A stretch of DNA of 64,000 bases from Saccharopolyspora hirsuta (GTDB taxonomy: Bacteria > Actinomycetota > Actinomycetes > Mycobacteriales > Pseudonocardiaceae): contig NZ_VWPH01000002.1 of assembly GCF_008630535.1 (NCBI RefSeq), positions 434,001 to 498,000 on the forward strand. Direction: 5' to 3'. A program made the position numbers and the translations under genes. The notes under the pieces are model-generated. The model saw only the letters and a program-made list of their open reading frames with translations, was not told the origin of the DNA and made no database searches. Numbering within the stretch: position 1 is the stretch's first letter; each line of letters starts with the position of its first letter. This document shows positions 33,791-42,341 of the stretch, piece by piece.

Positions 33791-35123
33791 GCCACGCATC
33801 GTGATCATCGGCGGCGGCCACGTCGGGCTGACCCTGGCGCTGCGCCTGCAGCGGAAGCTGCGCGCCGGTGAAGCGCAGGTCACCGTGATCGACACCCAGC
33901 CGCACATGACCTACCAGCCGTTCCTGCCGGAGGCGGCGGCGGGCTCGCTGGAACCCCGGCACGTGGTGGTGCCGCTGCGCGAGGCGCTGCGCGGCTGCCA
34001 GGTGCTGACCGCGCAGGTGACCAGCATCGACCACGCGCATCAGGAGCTGACCGCGACGCTGGGCGACGGCAAGGTCGAGCACGTCGGCTACGACGTGCTG
34101 GTCGTGGTGCCCGGCTCGATCTCCCGCGCGCTGCCCATCCCGGGGCTGGCCGAGCACGGCGTCGGGTTCAAGACCATCGGCGAGGCGATCTACCTGCGCA
34201 ACCACGTGCTGTCCAGGTTGGACATCGCGGCCAGCACCCGCGACGAGCAGCTGCGGCGGCGGCTGCTGACGTTCGTGTTCGTCGGCGGCGGTTACGCGGG
34301 CATCGAGGCGATGGCCGAGCTGGAGAGCATGGCCCGCTACGCGATCCGCAGCTACCCGCCGATCTCCCCGCAGGAGATGCGCTGGGTGCTGGTCGAGGCG
34401 ATGGGCCGGATCATGCCCGAGGTCAGCCCGCCGATGAGCGAGTACACCAAGCAGCGGCTGGAGGAGCGAGGCATCGAGGTCAAGCTGAACACCACGGCCA
34501 AGTCCTTCATGGACGGGCACGCGGTGCTCTCGGACGGCGACGAGTTCGACACCGACACCGTGGTGTGGACCGCGGGCGTCAAACCGCACCCGATGCTGGA
34601 GGACAGCGACCTGCCGCGGGACGCCAAGGGCCGCGTGGAGTGCACGGCGAAGCTGCAGGTCCGCGGCACGCACAACGTGTTCGCGGCCGGTGACTGCGCG
34701 GCGGTCCCGGACCTGACCAGCAGCGACCCCGACGCCCTGTGCAGCCCGTCGGCCCAGCACGCGGTGCGCCAGGCCAAGGTCCTCGCGGACAACATCGCGG
34801 CGCTGCTGCGCGGCGAACCGCTGACCAACTACAAGCACCGCTACGCCGGATCCGTCGCCGGGCTGGGGCTGTTCCAGGGCGCGGCGGAGGTGTACGGGGT
34901 GAAGCTCAAGGGCTTCCCGGCCTGGTTGCTGCACCGCGTCTACCACCTGGCGAAGATGCCCACCACCTCCCACAAGGCGCGCATCCTCGGCGACTGGCTG
35001 CTGGAAATGCCGTTCCGCCGCCAGGTGGTGGCCCTCGGCGAGCTGCACGACCCCCGCGCCGAGTTCGTCAAGGCGGCCAACACCCGAGGCCTGCCCGGCC
35101 CCAACGGCCGCGCGGCCGGGTGA
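33783..35123 (+). CDS. Type II NADH dehydrogenase-like FAD oxidoreductase
   Basis: The 446-residue protein has two Rossmann folds: the FAD site RIVIIGGGHVGLTLALRL at 5-22 and the NAD(P) site FVFVGGGYAGIEAMAEL near 163-180. The C-terminal FAD contact reads NVFAAGDCAAVPD. It resembles NDH-2 and related quinone-reducing enzymes; a C-terminal amphipathic helix (KGFPAWLLHRVYHLAKMP) may attach it to the membrane. An atypical insertion ENY is not seen, and no CxxC disulfide is present. It is translationally coupled to the DUF6158 gene. A respiratory or redox-sulfide role is possible. Confidence 0.85.
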   Translation: MPEPRIVIIGGGHVGLTLALRLQRKLRAGEAQVTVIDTQPHMTYQPFLPEAAAGSLEPRHVVVPLREALRGCQVLTAQVTSIDHAHQELTATLGDGKVEHVGYDVLVVVPGSISRALPIPGLAEHGVGFKTIGEAIYLRNHVLSRLDIAASTRDEQLRRRLLTFVFVGGGYAGIEAMAELESMARYAIRSYPPISPQEMRWVLVEAMGRIMPEVSPPMSEYTKQRLEERGIEVKLNTTAKSFMDGHAVLSDGDEFDTDTVVWTAGVKPHPMLEDSDLPRDAKGRVECTAKLQVRGTHNVFAAGDCAAVPDLTSSDPDALCSPSAQHAVRQAKVLADNIAALLRGEPLTNYKHRYAGSVAGLGLFQGAAEVYGVKLKGFPAWLLHRVYHLAKMPTTSHKARILGDWLLEMPFRRQVVALGELHDPRAEFVKAANTRGLPGPNGRAAG

Positions 35124-35174
35124 GCAGGTCGGCGCCATTTCCGCAGGTGGTCTGAGCAGTGGAAACGGAGCCGA

Positions 35175-36515
35175 TCACTCCAAGCCGGGCAGCGGCACGA
35201 CGCCGTAGTCCCAGCGCACCAGACGTCTCGCCTTGCCGGTCTCGGCGCGCGGGATGTGGTCGGGCGGCAGCACCCGCACGATGCAGCTGAGGCCGAGCCG
35301 GGCGTGCAGCGCCGCGGTGAGGTCGTGCTCGAGGGCTGCGGAGTCGTCCTGCGGGTCCCGCGGTTCGACGGCGATCCGCAGCTCGGGCCGCGACCGGTCC
35401 CGGCGGTCCTCGACGATCAGGTAGTGCGGCGCGACCCGGGCGTCGGCCAGCAGCACGGCCTCCACCTCCGACGGGAACACGTTGACCCCGCGGATGACCA
35501 GCATGTCGTCGGTGCGCCCGAGCACCCGGCTCATCCGCCGCAACGTCCGCGCCGACCCGGCGGCCGGGCCGTGCAGCGCGGCGACGTCGCCGGTCCGGTA
35601 GCGCAGCAGCGGCGTGCCGGTCTTGGTGAGCGTGGTGAACACCAGCTCGCCGGGCTGCCCGTCGGCCAGCGGCTGCCCGTCCGGCCCGACCACCTCGGGG
35701 TAGAAGTGGTCCTCCGCGATGTTCAACAACCCGCCCGAGTCCAGCGACTCGCACGCCACACCGGGCCCGATGATCTCGGTGAGCCCGTAGATGTTGAGCG
35801 CCCGCAGCCCCAGCAGCCGCTCGACGCCCTGCCGCATCTCCTCGGTCCACGGCTCCGCGCCGAACACCCCGACCCGCAGCGACAGCTGCTCGGCCGTGAT
35901 CCCGGTCGAGGCGAACGCCTCCCCGAGGTAGATGGCGTAGGAGGGTGTGCAGCACAACACGTCCGGCCGCAGGTCCAGCAGCAACCGGAGCTGCCGGTCG
36001 GTGGCACCGCTGGACACCGGCAGCACGGTCGCCCCGAGCCGCGTGGCGCCGTGGTGCACCCCGAGCCCGCCGGTGAACATCCCGTACCCGTAGGAGCAGT
36101 GCACGAAGCTCCGCCGCGTCACACCGGCCCCACCCAGCGCACGAGCCATCACCTGCGCCCAGACGTCCACGTCGTGCGCGGTGTAGGCGACCAGCGTCGG
36201 CCGCCCCAGCGTGCCCGACGACCCGTGCACGCAGACCACGTCCTCAGCAGGCGCCGAACGCAACCCGAACGGGTAGGAGTCCCAGAAGTCCTCCTTCGAG
36301 ACCAGCGGCAACAGGTGCAACTGGTCGAGCGAGACGTCCTCGCCCCGCTCCACCCCGCACGCCCGCAACCGCTCGCCCTGCAGCCCGCCAGCGGCCAGCA
36401 GCCGGTCGACCAACCGGCGCAGCCGCTGCTCCTGCACCCCGCGACGCTGCTCCGGGGCGGCCCCCTCGACCTCAGGAGCCACCAGCGGAGTCCCGACCCC
36501 CTGTGCTGTCGCCAC
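35175..36515 (-). CDS. PaaK-like phenylacetate-CoA ligase / adenylate-forming enzyme
   Basis: The 446-residue protein is an adenylate-forming ligase of the PaaK type: the P-loop HGSSGTLGRPTLV near 97-109, FGAEPWTEEMR, NIYGLTEIIGPGVA near 240-253, and RTGDVAAL with the hinge VLGRTDDMLVIRGVNVFPSEVE. PaaK activates phenylacetate or related aromatic acids to CoA thioesters. No other phenylacetate genes lie nearby, so the acid is uncertain. No ribosome-binding site is clear before ATG 36515. It is single and convergent with the NDH-2-like gene. Confidence 0.85.
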   Translation of the reverse strand: MATAQGVGTPLVAPEVEGAAPEQRRGVQEQRLRRLVDRLLAAGGLQGERLRACGVERGEDVSLDQLHLLPLVSKEDFWDSYPFGLRSAPAEDVVCVHGSSGTLGRPTLVAYTAHDVDVWAQVMARALGGAGVTRRSFVHCSYGYGMFTGGLGVHHGATRLGATVLPVSSGATDRQLRLLLDLRPDVLCCTPSYAIYLGEAFASTGITAEQLSLRVGVFGAEPWTEEMRQGVERLLGLRALNIYGLTEIIGPGVACESLDSGGLLNIAEDHFYPEVVGPDGQPLADGQPGELVFTTLTKTGTPLLRYRTGDVAALHGPAAGSARTLRRMSRVLGRTDDMLVIRGVNVFPSEVEAVLLADARVAPHYLIVEDRRDRSRPELRIAVEPRDPQDDSAALEHDLTAALHARLGLSCIVRVLPPDHIPRAETGKARRLVRWDYGVVPLPGLE

Positions 36516-36665
36516 GACCCTCGGTGTACCAGCTGCAGGTCAGCGGGGGTAGATCCAACTAGGGGTACCCCCCTGAAAACGCCCCCGGAGGCCTGTTGTA
36601 CTGTATTGGCACACGAGATGAGCGGGACGGAAAAACGAACCGAACACCTCGGAACAACAGAACAA

Positions 36666-36738
36666 GGGGCTGTAGCGCAGTTGGTAGCGCACTTGACTGG
36701 CAGTCAAGGGGTCACGGGTTCGAATCCCGTCAGCTCCA
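36666..36738 (+). tRNA. tRNA-Ala (GGC)
   Basis: The 73-base gene folds as a cloverleaf with anticodon GGC in the loop CTGGCAG. The acceptor stem contains the G3-U70 wobble (GGGGCTG with CAGCTCC), the alanine identity element. CCA is not encoded. Confidence 0.95.
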
Positions 36739-36747
36739 CTCGATGGG

Positions 36748-36779
36748 GAGCCCTGCTTGAGCAGGGCTCTTCGCTTTTT
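36748..36779 (+). terminator. tRNA-Ala terminator
   Basis: GAGCCCTGC-TTGA-GCAGGGCTC is a perfect 9-bp stem, followed by TTCGCTTTTT. Confidence 0.85.
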
Positions 36780-36798
36780 CTCGTTTCGCGTGTTTGTC

Positions 36799-36966
36799 GC
36801 GGGGGCCGAGCCCCCGCGGACCCCCACGGAGCGGGGGTGACTTCGCATCGGCTTCTTGCGCGGGTGCCGTACCCGGCCTGGGCACGGGCCAGCCTTCCGA
36901 GACATCTGTGGTGGCGTTTCGTCGGGTTCTTGTGATCGGTGCCGTACCCGGCCTGGTTGCGGGCCA
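36799..36966 (+). repeat. Post-RNA structured GC-rich repeat, copy C with partial tandem copy
   Basis: The first unit (to about 36892) has GGGGGCCGAGCCCCCGCGGA, CCCCCACGGAGCGGGGGTGA, CATCGGCTTCTTGCG and GTGCCGTACCCGGCCTGGG. A second, shorter unit repeats CGGTGCCGTACCCGGCCTGG and GCGGGCCAGCC to 36966. The remainder of the 36739-37048 gap holds only the tRNA terminator and the promoter of the next gene. Confidence 0.7.
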
Positions 36967-37048
36967 GCCTTGTGGGGATCGGGAGCGGCTTCGGGGGACT
37001 TCGTCATCCCGGTGACAGTTGGTCAGCGCTGTCCGTACTGTTCGTCGC

Positions 37049-37603
37049 GTGAGTTCGGCTCAGGGGGTGTCGTTCGGTGCGCGGCCGGTGGCCGTTGAGA
37101 TCGGGTTCTGGATCGCTGTTGTCGTTCCGCTGCTGGTGACCGTGGTTGATGTCGTCGGGTTCACGGTTGTGAAGGCGGCCGTGGACGGCAGGTACCGCTG
37201 GGCGGGTGGGAGCAGCCAGGAAGCGATGTACGAGCTCCACGACGCGGTGAACGGGGTCATGTTCTACGCGTTCGTCCTCTCCGCTGTCATCCACCTGGTC
37301 CTCAGCGGGCTCTGGATGGTGTTCGGGTTCGCGATGCGCGATGGTCGGAACTGGGCTCGGATCGCGCTCGTCGTCCTCGCCTCGCTGTGGGTGCTGGTCA
37401 GCGCCGTCGGGTTGATCCGGGGTGATACCGAGGGCTTCACCGATGTGGCAGCACCTTCGTCCTTCGAGCTTCCTGCTTCGTACTTCGTGCTGGACCACGT
37501 GGAGAGCGCTCTGGGGCTGCTCGCGATGGGCTCGTTCATCGCGCTGGTCCTCCTGAAGCAGTCCAACCGGTACTTCAGCGGGGGTCCTGGGACCTCGGCC
37601 TGA
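37049..37603 (+). CDS. Four-helix membrane protein
   Basis: The 184-residue product has four hydrophobic helices: FWIAVVVPLLVTVVDVVGF, one at MFYAFVLSAVIHLVLSGLW, one at IALVVLASLWVLVSAVGLI, and a C-terminal one at LGLLAMGSFIALVLL. It resembles small actinobacterial membrane proteins of unknown role. GTG 37049 is chosen because TACTGT (37036-37041) lies seven bases upstream, indicating a leaderless message; the upstream GTG at 37019 has no such support. No partner gene is evident. Confidence 0.72.
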   Translation: MSSAQGVSFGARPVAVEIGFWIAVVVPLLVTVVDVVGFTVVKAAVDGRYRWAGGSSQEAMYELHDAVNGVMFYAFVLSAVIHLVLSGLWMVFGFAMRDGRNWARIALVVLASLWVLVSAVGLIRGDTEGFTDVAAPSSFELPASYFVLDHVESALGLLAMGSFIALVLLKQSNRYFSGGPGTSA

Positions 37604-37817
37604 TCGTCGGTTGCCGCCGGGGCGGGGAACTGGCGCTGTTCGCCTCCGGCGATGGTCCGAGCGGGGTAACGGGCGTTGCGGCGGTTGCTCGTCGCGGGTG
37701 GTCGTCCTGCGTAATGCGGTTCGCGCTCCCTGTTGGATCGGTTCCGGGCGTGTCACGATCTTGGCCGGAGAGCCCAGGTTTTCCGGTTCGCACGGTGAGT
37801 TCAGGGAGGTTGACCGA

Positions 37818-39200
37818 ATGCTCGAGTTACGTGGGCGGCGGCGGTTCAGCAGGCCGCTCGTGCTCGGCGTGGCTGCGGCTGTGGCGGGACTGGCGCTGGC
37901 GGTGCCGTCCGCCGGGGCCCAGCCACCGGGGGACGACGTGCAGCACAGCGACAACGTCCGGCCGGTGGCCAACGTGCCGCGGCAGGGGCCGCTCGCCGAG
38001 TCGAACCACACCGACCTGGCGTTCTTCAAGAACTACGCGATCCAGGGTGCCTACGACGGTTTCACCGTCTACGACATCTCCAACCCGAGGAACCCGAAGA
38101 CCGTTTCGCAGACCCACTGCCCGGGCGGGCAGGGCGACGTGTCGGTGAGCCCGGACGGCAAGCTGCTGTTCATGTCGGTGGACTACGCGCGCACCGACGA
38201 CACCTGCCAGAGCCAGCAGGGCTCCTACGAGGACCCGAACTCCTGGGAGGGCGTCCGGATCTTCGACATCAGCGACATGGCGAACCCGCGCTACATCAAG
38301 GGGATCAAGACCTCCTGCGGTTCGCACACCAACACCATGGTGCCGGGCAAGAACCCCGGTGAGGTGTTCATCTACGTGTCGTCGTACAACCCGGACCCGG
38401 CGTTCCCGAACTGCCAGCCGCCGCACGACTCGATCTCCATCATCGGCGTGCCCGCGGGCAACCCGGCCGACGCGAAGGTGGTCGCCGAGCCGGTGCTGTT
38501 CCCCGACGGCGGCGCGGCGGGCACCGCGGGCTGCCACGACATCACGGTGTACCCGGACCTCGACCTGGCCGGTGGCGCGTGCATGGGCGACGGGGTGCTG
38601 CTGGACATCGCCGACCGGGTCGCCCCGAAGGTGGTCGCCACCGTCCAGGACCCGAACTTCGCGTTCTACCACTCGGCGACGTTCACCAACGACGGCAAGA
38701 GCGTGCTGTTCACCGACGAGCTGGGCGGCGGTGGCGCGCCGACCTGCAACGACGAGGTCGGGCCGACGCACGGCGCGAACGCGATCTACAACATCACCGG
38801 TGAGGGCGCCGACCGAGGGCTCGAGTTCCAGAGCTACTTCAAGATCCCGCGCAACCAGGCCGACACCGAGAACTGCGTGGCCCACAACGGGAACCTGATC
38901 CCGGTCCCGGGCCGCAACGTCTACGTGCAGTCCTGGTACCAGGGCGGGGTGTCGTTCTTCGACTTCACCGACACCACCAAGCCGACCGAGATCGGCTACT
39001 TCGACCGCGGCCCGGTGGACGAGAACAACCTGGTCCTGGGCGGTTCGTGGTCGGCGTACTACTACAACGGCTACGTCTACTCCAGCGACATCACGCGCGG
39101 CCTGGACGTGATGAAGGTGACCGGCCCCGGCATGGGCGAGGCCGGGAAGGTCAAGCTCGACATCCTCAACCCGCAGACGCAGTACGCGTACCCCGAATGA
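37818..39200 (+). CDS. Exported LVIVD beta-propeller-like repeat protein
   Basis: The 460-residue protein starts with a cleavable signal peptide (RRRFSRPL followed by a hydrophobic core and AGAQ near 32-35). The mature part consists of LVIVD-type repeats, seen as YDGFTVYDISNPRNPKTV, VRIFDISDMANPRYIK, VLLDIADRVAPKVV and VSFFDFTDTTKPTEIGYF, which probably fold as a beta-propeller. Four or more Cys may form disulfides. ATG 37818 has AGGGAGG upstream. It is followed by a DUF305 protein 56 bases downstream, and the two are often encoded together in actinobacteria. The ligand is unknown. Confidence 0.85.
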   Translation: MLELRGRRRFSRPLVLGVAAAVAGLALAVPSAGAQPPGDDVQHSDNVRPVANVPRQGPLAESNHTDLAFFKNYAIQGAYDGFTVYDISNPRNPKTVSQTHCPGGQGDVSVSPDGKLLFMSVDYARTDDTCQSQQGSYEDPNSWEGVRIFDISDMANPRYIKGIKTSCGSHTNTMVPGKNPGEVFIYVSSYNPDPAFPNCQPPHDSISIIGVPAGNPADAKVVAEPVLFPDGGAAGTAGCHDITVYPDLDLAGGACMGDGVLLDIADRVAPKVVATVQDPNFAFYHSATFTNDGKSVLFTDELGGGGAPTCNDEVGPTHGANAIYNITGEGADRGLEFQSYFKIPRNQADTENCVAHNGNLIPVPGRNVYVQSWYQGGVSFFDFTDTTKPTEIGYFDRGPVDENNLVLGGSWSAYYYNGYVYSSDITRGLDVMKVTGPGMGEAGKVKLDILNPQTQYAYPE

Positions 39201-39256
39201 TCCGCCTGCCGCCGGGCCTCCGGGCCCGGCGCCCGGCCGTTCGGAAGGGACGGCAG

Positions 39257-39814
39257 ATGATGTTCGCACGCAAACTCGCACTGCTGGTGGTGCTGCTGGC
39301 GGGCCTGCTCGGGGCGGGAACGGCGGTCGCGCAGACGGCCGACGACGTCGACGCCGAGTTCACCGCCATGATGATCCCGCACCACTACCAGGCGATCCTG
39401 ATGTCCGAGCTCGCCCCGGACCGCGCGTCGGATCCCGCGCTGAAGTCGCTGTCGGACCGCATCCGCACCGAGCAGGGCCTGGAGATCAAGATGCTGCAGG
39501 GCTGGCAGGGGCGCAACGGCCTGCCGGTCACCGACGCCCCGACGGCGTACGAGGAGATGCTCGGCATGCCGGAGATGATCGAGCACATGGGCATGGCCAC
39601 CCGGGAGGAGATGGACCAGCTCGCGACGCTGTCCGGCCCGGCCTTCGACCGGATGTACCTGGACCTGATGATCCCGCACCACGAGGGAGCGGTCCACATG
39701 CTGCAGGACGTGATCCTCCACGGCAGCGACCAGGACCTGAACCAGATGGCCCAGGACATGATGTCCACCCAGAAGGCCCAGCTCGCGATCATGCGCGACA
39801 TGCAGTCCTCATGA
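39257..39814 (+). CDS. Exported DUF305 (His-rich) protein
   Basis: The 185-residue protein has a signal peptide (residues 1-25, ending AVAQ) and two DUF305 metal-like motifs, FTAMMIPHHYQAILMSE near 35-51 and YLDLMIPHHEGAVHM near 134-148. The family is ferritin-like and helical; a metal role, possibly copper, is proposed in the literature but not proven for this protein. The ATG at 39257 follows AAGGGA. It lies behind the LVIVD protein gene and is probably cotranscribed. Confidence 0.87.
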   Translation: MMFARKLALLVVLLAGLLGAGTAVAQTADDVDAEFTAMMIPHHYQAILMSELAPDRASDPALKSLSDRIRTEQGLEIKMLQGWQGRNGLPVTDAPTAYEEMLGMPEMIEHMGMATREEMDQLATLSGPAFDRMYLDLMIPHHEGAVHMLQDVILHGSDQDLNQMAQDMMSTQKAQLAIMRDMQSS

Positions 39815-40149
39815 CCCGACCACCCGGACCGCCACCAGCGGCCCGGGTGGCCCGAGCACTTCGCTGCCGTGGGCAGCGACCAGCCTGGCAAGTTCGTCGG
39901 CTGCTCACCGTCGAGATCCCGGCCGACCGCAACGTGCACGTCAGCGTCCACCTGCAGATCAGCGGTGGCGGGCCGCACTACACGTCGACCCAGTTCGCGT
40001 CCGCGATCCTGCCTCCGCAGTCGGCGCCGGTGCGCTTGGCAGCCAGGTTTCCCCCGAGATCCACGAGGGCGTGCTCGAGCACATCGGCTGAGAGACGCGG
40101 CGGCGATATTCGATCGCCGTTCTCGAAGTGCTTTGGAAGCATTCTCGGC
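39815..40149. other. Gene-free stretch between DUF305 and DUF4037 genes
   Basis: About 335 bases without a supported gene. A forward frame reading LLTVEIPADRNVHVSVHLQI around 39900-39960 looks protein-like but lacks a start in context and ends soon; it might be a remnant. No hairpin terminator is obvious. Confidence 0.35.
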
Positions 40150-41244
40150 GTGGCTCATGACTTCGTTCCCGGACTGGAGCTCGCCGAGCGGTTCTACTGG
40201 GAGGCAGTTGCGCCGGTGCTGCCGCAGGTGGCGCACTCGGCTGCGTTGATCGGCGGGGGCTCGGAAGTTCTGGGGTTCGACACCGAGCGGTCCACCGATC
40301 ACAACTGGGGGCCTCGGCTGCAGCTGTTCCTGAGCGGGCCGGACTTGGAGCGGCACGGGGACGCCATCACCGGGCTGCTCGCCGAGCAGTTGCCCCGGAC
40401 GTTCCTGGGATATCCGACGAATCTCCAGCCGATCGCTGCGGACGGCACTCGCCAGATGCGGATGACCAGCGGGGAGGTGCACCACGGGGTCGTCGTGGCC
40501 GAGCTCGGTGACTGGCTGCGCGGGCAGCTCGGGTTCGACCCGCGCGCCGGGGTCACCGCGTTCGACTGGCTCGCCACCCCGACTCAGGTGTTCGCCGAGG
40601 TCACCGGTGGTGCGGTCTACCACGACGAGCTGGGGCTGGAGCTCGTGCGCGAGCGTTTGGCCTGGTACCCGGACGATCTGTGGCGGTACCTGCTGGCGTG
40701 CCAGTGGCAGCGGATCAGCCAGGAGGAGGCGTTTACCGGACGCTGCGGCGAGGTCGGCGACGAGCTCGGCTCGGCGGTCGTGGCGGGCCGGTTGGTCCGC
40801 GACCTGATGCGCTTGTGCCTGCTCGCGCAGCGCTGCTACCCGCCGTACAGCAAGTGGCTCGGCAGCGCTTTCGCGCAACTGCCGGTCTCGAAGGACCTGA
40901 CCCCGGTCCTCACCGCTGCCCTGGCCGCGACCAACTGGCGAGACCGAGAGCGCCACCTCGCCACGGCGTACGAGACGGTCGCCGCCATGCACAACGACCT
41001 GGGCCTGACCGACACCATCGACCCGAGCACACGCCCGTACCACGAGCGACCGTTCCAGGTGCTGCACGCCGAGCGCTTCGCGCACGCGCTCCGGGAGAGC
41101 ATCAGCGACGACGCCGTGCGCGGCCTACCGCTGGTGGGCAACGTCGACCAGTTCCTCGACAACACCGACGTCCTCTGCCACCACGAGCGCCGCCGCGCCG
41201 CTGCCCGAGCCCTTCACATGGGCTGCGGGAGCGCGGGCGGCTGA
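40150..41244 (+). CDS. DUF4037-domain protein with nucleotidyltransferase-like N-terminus
   Basis: The 364-residue protein starts with FVPGLELAERFYWEAV and has ALIGGGSEVLGFDTERSTD, which resembles the GS...D active-site pattern of nucleotidyltransferases. The C-terminal half matches DUF4037 (LRGQLGFDPR, LAWYPDDLWRYLLACQWQRI, PYSKWLGSAFAQLP). The GTG at 40150 is taken because the family begins here; no strong ribosome-binding site is seen. The function is unknown; an antibiotic-modifying or nucleotidyl-transfer role is speculative. Confidence 0.82.
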   Translation: MAHDFVPGLELAERFYWEAVAPVLPQVAHSAALIGGGSEVLGFDTERSTDHNWGPRLQLFLSGPDLERHGDAITGLLAEQLPRTFLGYPTNLQPIAADGTRQMRMTSGEVHHGVVVAELGDWLRGQLGFDPRAGVTAFDWLATPTQVFAEVTGGAVYHDELGLELVRERLAWYPDDLWRYLLACQWQRISQEEAFTGRCGEVGDELGSAVVAGRLVRDLMRLCLLAQRCYPPYSKWLGSAFAQLPVSKDLTPVLTAALAATNWRDRERHLATAYETVAAMHNDLGLTDTIDPSTRPYHERPFQVLHAERFAHALRESISDDAVRGLPLVGNVDQFLDNTDVLCHHERRRAAARALHMGCGSAGG

Positions 41245-41326
41245 GCCGACGACCACCTCCAGCGGAGGTCAGGTGACTACCCGTTTCGGATTCGGCTGTC
41301 GCCATTTCGGCCGAAGCCCGCTGTGC

Positions 41327-41773
41327 TCAGCTGCCAGTGCTGCCGATGAGCCCGGTGCTCCCACCACTGCCGATCTCGGACGTGATCCCGGGGACGAGCT
41401 CTTCGAAGACTCGGCGGAGGCGCTTCTTCGTCTCTTCGAGGAAGAGGTCTTTGAGCGGATCGATGCAGTGCTCGACGACCGCCGGGTGTCGGGGCGGGGA
41501 CTTGCACATCAGGACGGCCAGCGTGCGCAATGCGGGCAGGAGTACCTTGGCCTCGCTGATCACGCCCAGCCCGAGGGCGTCCGTGATCCGCTTCCAGACC
41601 TGCGTCGCGCAAGCGGTGATCACCTTTCGCTGGATCTCGGTGAAGCCGTTCTCGCGGCGCGACTCCGTGATCTGCTTCGCGACGATGCCGGGTACTGAGT
41701 CGAGCACGCGGTTCGACTCCTCGATCACCACCACCAGCTGCACGAGCAGCTCGCACCAGAAGTGGTGCGCCAT
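41327..41773 (-). CDS. Hypothetical helical protein (probable C-terminal part of a longer, frameshifted gene)
   Basis: From ATG 41773 the frame gives 148 residues, mostly helical: FWCELLVQLVVVIEESNRVL, then TEIQRKVITACATQVWKRIT and LFLEETKKRLRRVFEEL, ending GSTGS. I do not recognise a family. The same frame is open for at least 450 bases upstream with protein-like Pro/Ser-rich and helical sequence but no ATG, GTG or TTG, so this ATG is probably internal. See the next entry. A translated short protein cannot be excluded. Confidence 0.5.
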   Translation of the reverse strand: MAHHFWCELLVQLVVVIEESNRVLDSVPGIVAKQITESRRENGFTEIQRKVITACATQVWKRITDALGLGVISEAKVLLPALRTLAVLMCKSPPRHPAVVEHCIDPLKDLFLEETKKRLRRVFEELVPGITSEIGSGGSTGLIGSTGS

Positions 41774-42222
41774 GGCCCGACGGGTGTCGGCGCCGAGCTT
41801 CCCGAGGTCCTTCTCGACATCGGCGAGCGCTTGACCGAGCAGGTTGCCCAGCGCTTCGACCTGCTCTGCTTCTGAAGCAGGTCTGGCGAGGGCGCGATCG
41901 GTGGCCGCTGGGGTTGGCTCAGCGTCCCCGCGATCGTCTGCCGGGCTGTGGGTGCTTTCTTCCGGGGGCGTCTGGAGCTGAGGTTCGCGGGATGTAGCTG
42001 GATCAGCTGGTCGGGGAGCGGATTGCCGTGTTGGGCTCGTCCTGGAGGCGCTCGGTTTCCCGGCCTGTCGATCCGCCCGGTGGAGCTGCTTGATCGCTGC
42101 TCCGGCGAAACTCGCAGCGTGACGGGGAACGGAGGATTTGTGGTGCCGTCCAGGGCCGTTCGAGCATTCTTCGAGTCGCGGTTCGCGCTCTCGATCACGA
42201 GAGGTGCTCGCTGCTGCGGCAT
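41774..42222 (-). other. Start-less open extension, probable frameshifted 5' part of the same gene
   Basis: Directly upstream of 41773 the same frame reads EQVEALGNLLGQALADVEKD and, further up, a disordered stretch with SPTRQSAPRPADPATSREPQ. No start codon occurs. A neighbouring frame starts at ATG 42222 with MPQQRAPLVIESANRDSKNA and TTNPPFPVTL. Joining the two frames near 42110 needs one extra base, within or near a CCCC run. A single-base deletion or a sequencing error would explain this. Confidence 0.4.
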
Positions 42223-42341
42223 TCGCGGCACTTCGAGGAGAACTTGTTGCTCTGTTGGGCTGGACAACGACGGGCCGGTCACCCCGGGGAATGCACGTTG
42301 AGCTGACGTCCGCCCGTGAGCGGCGGTGGTGGTGGGGCCGC

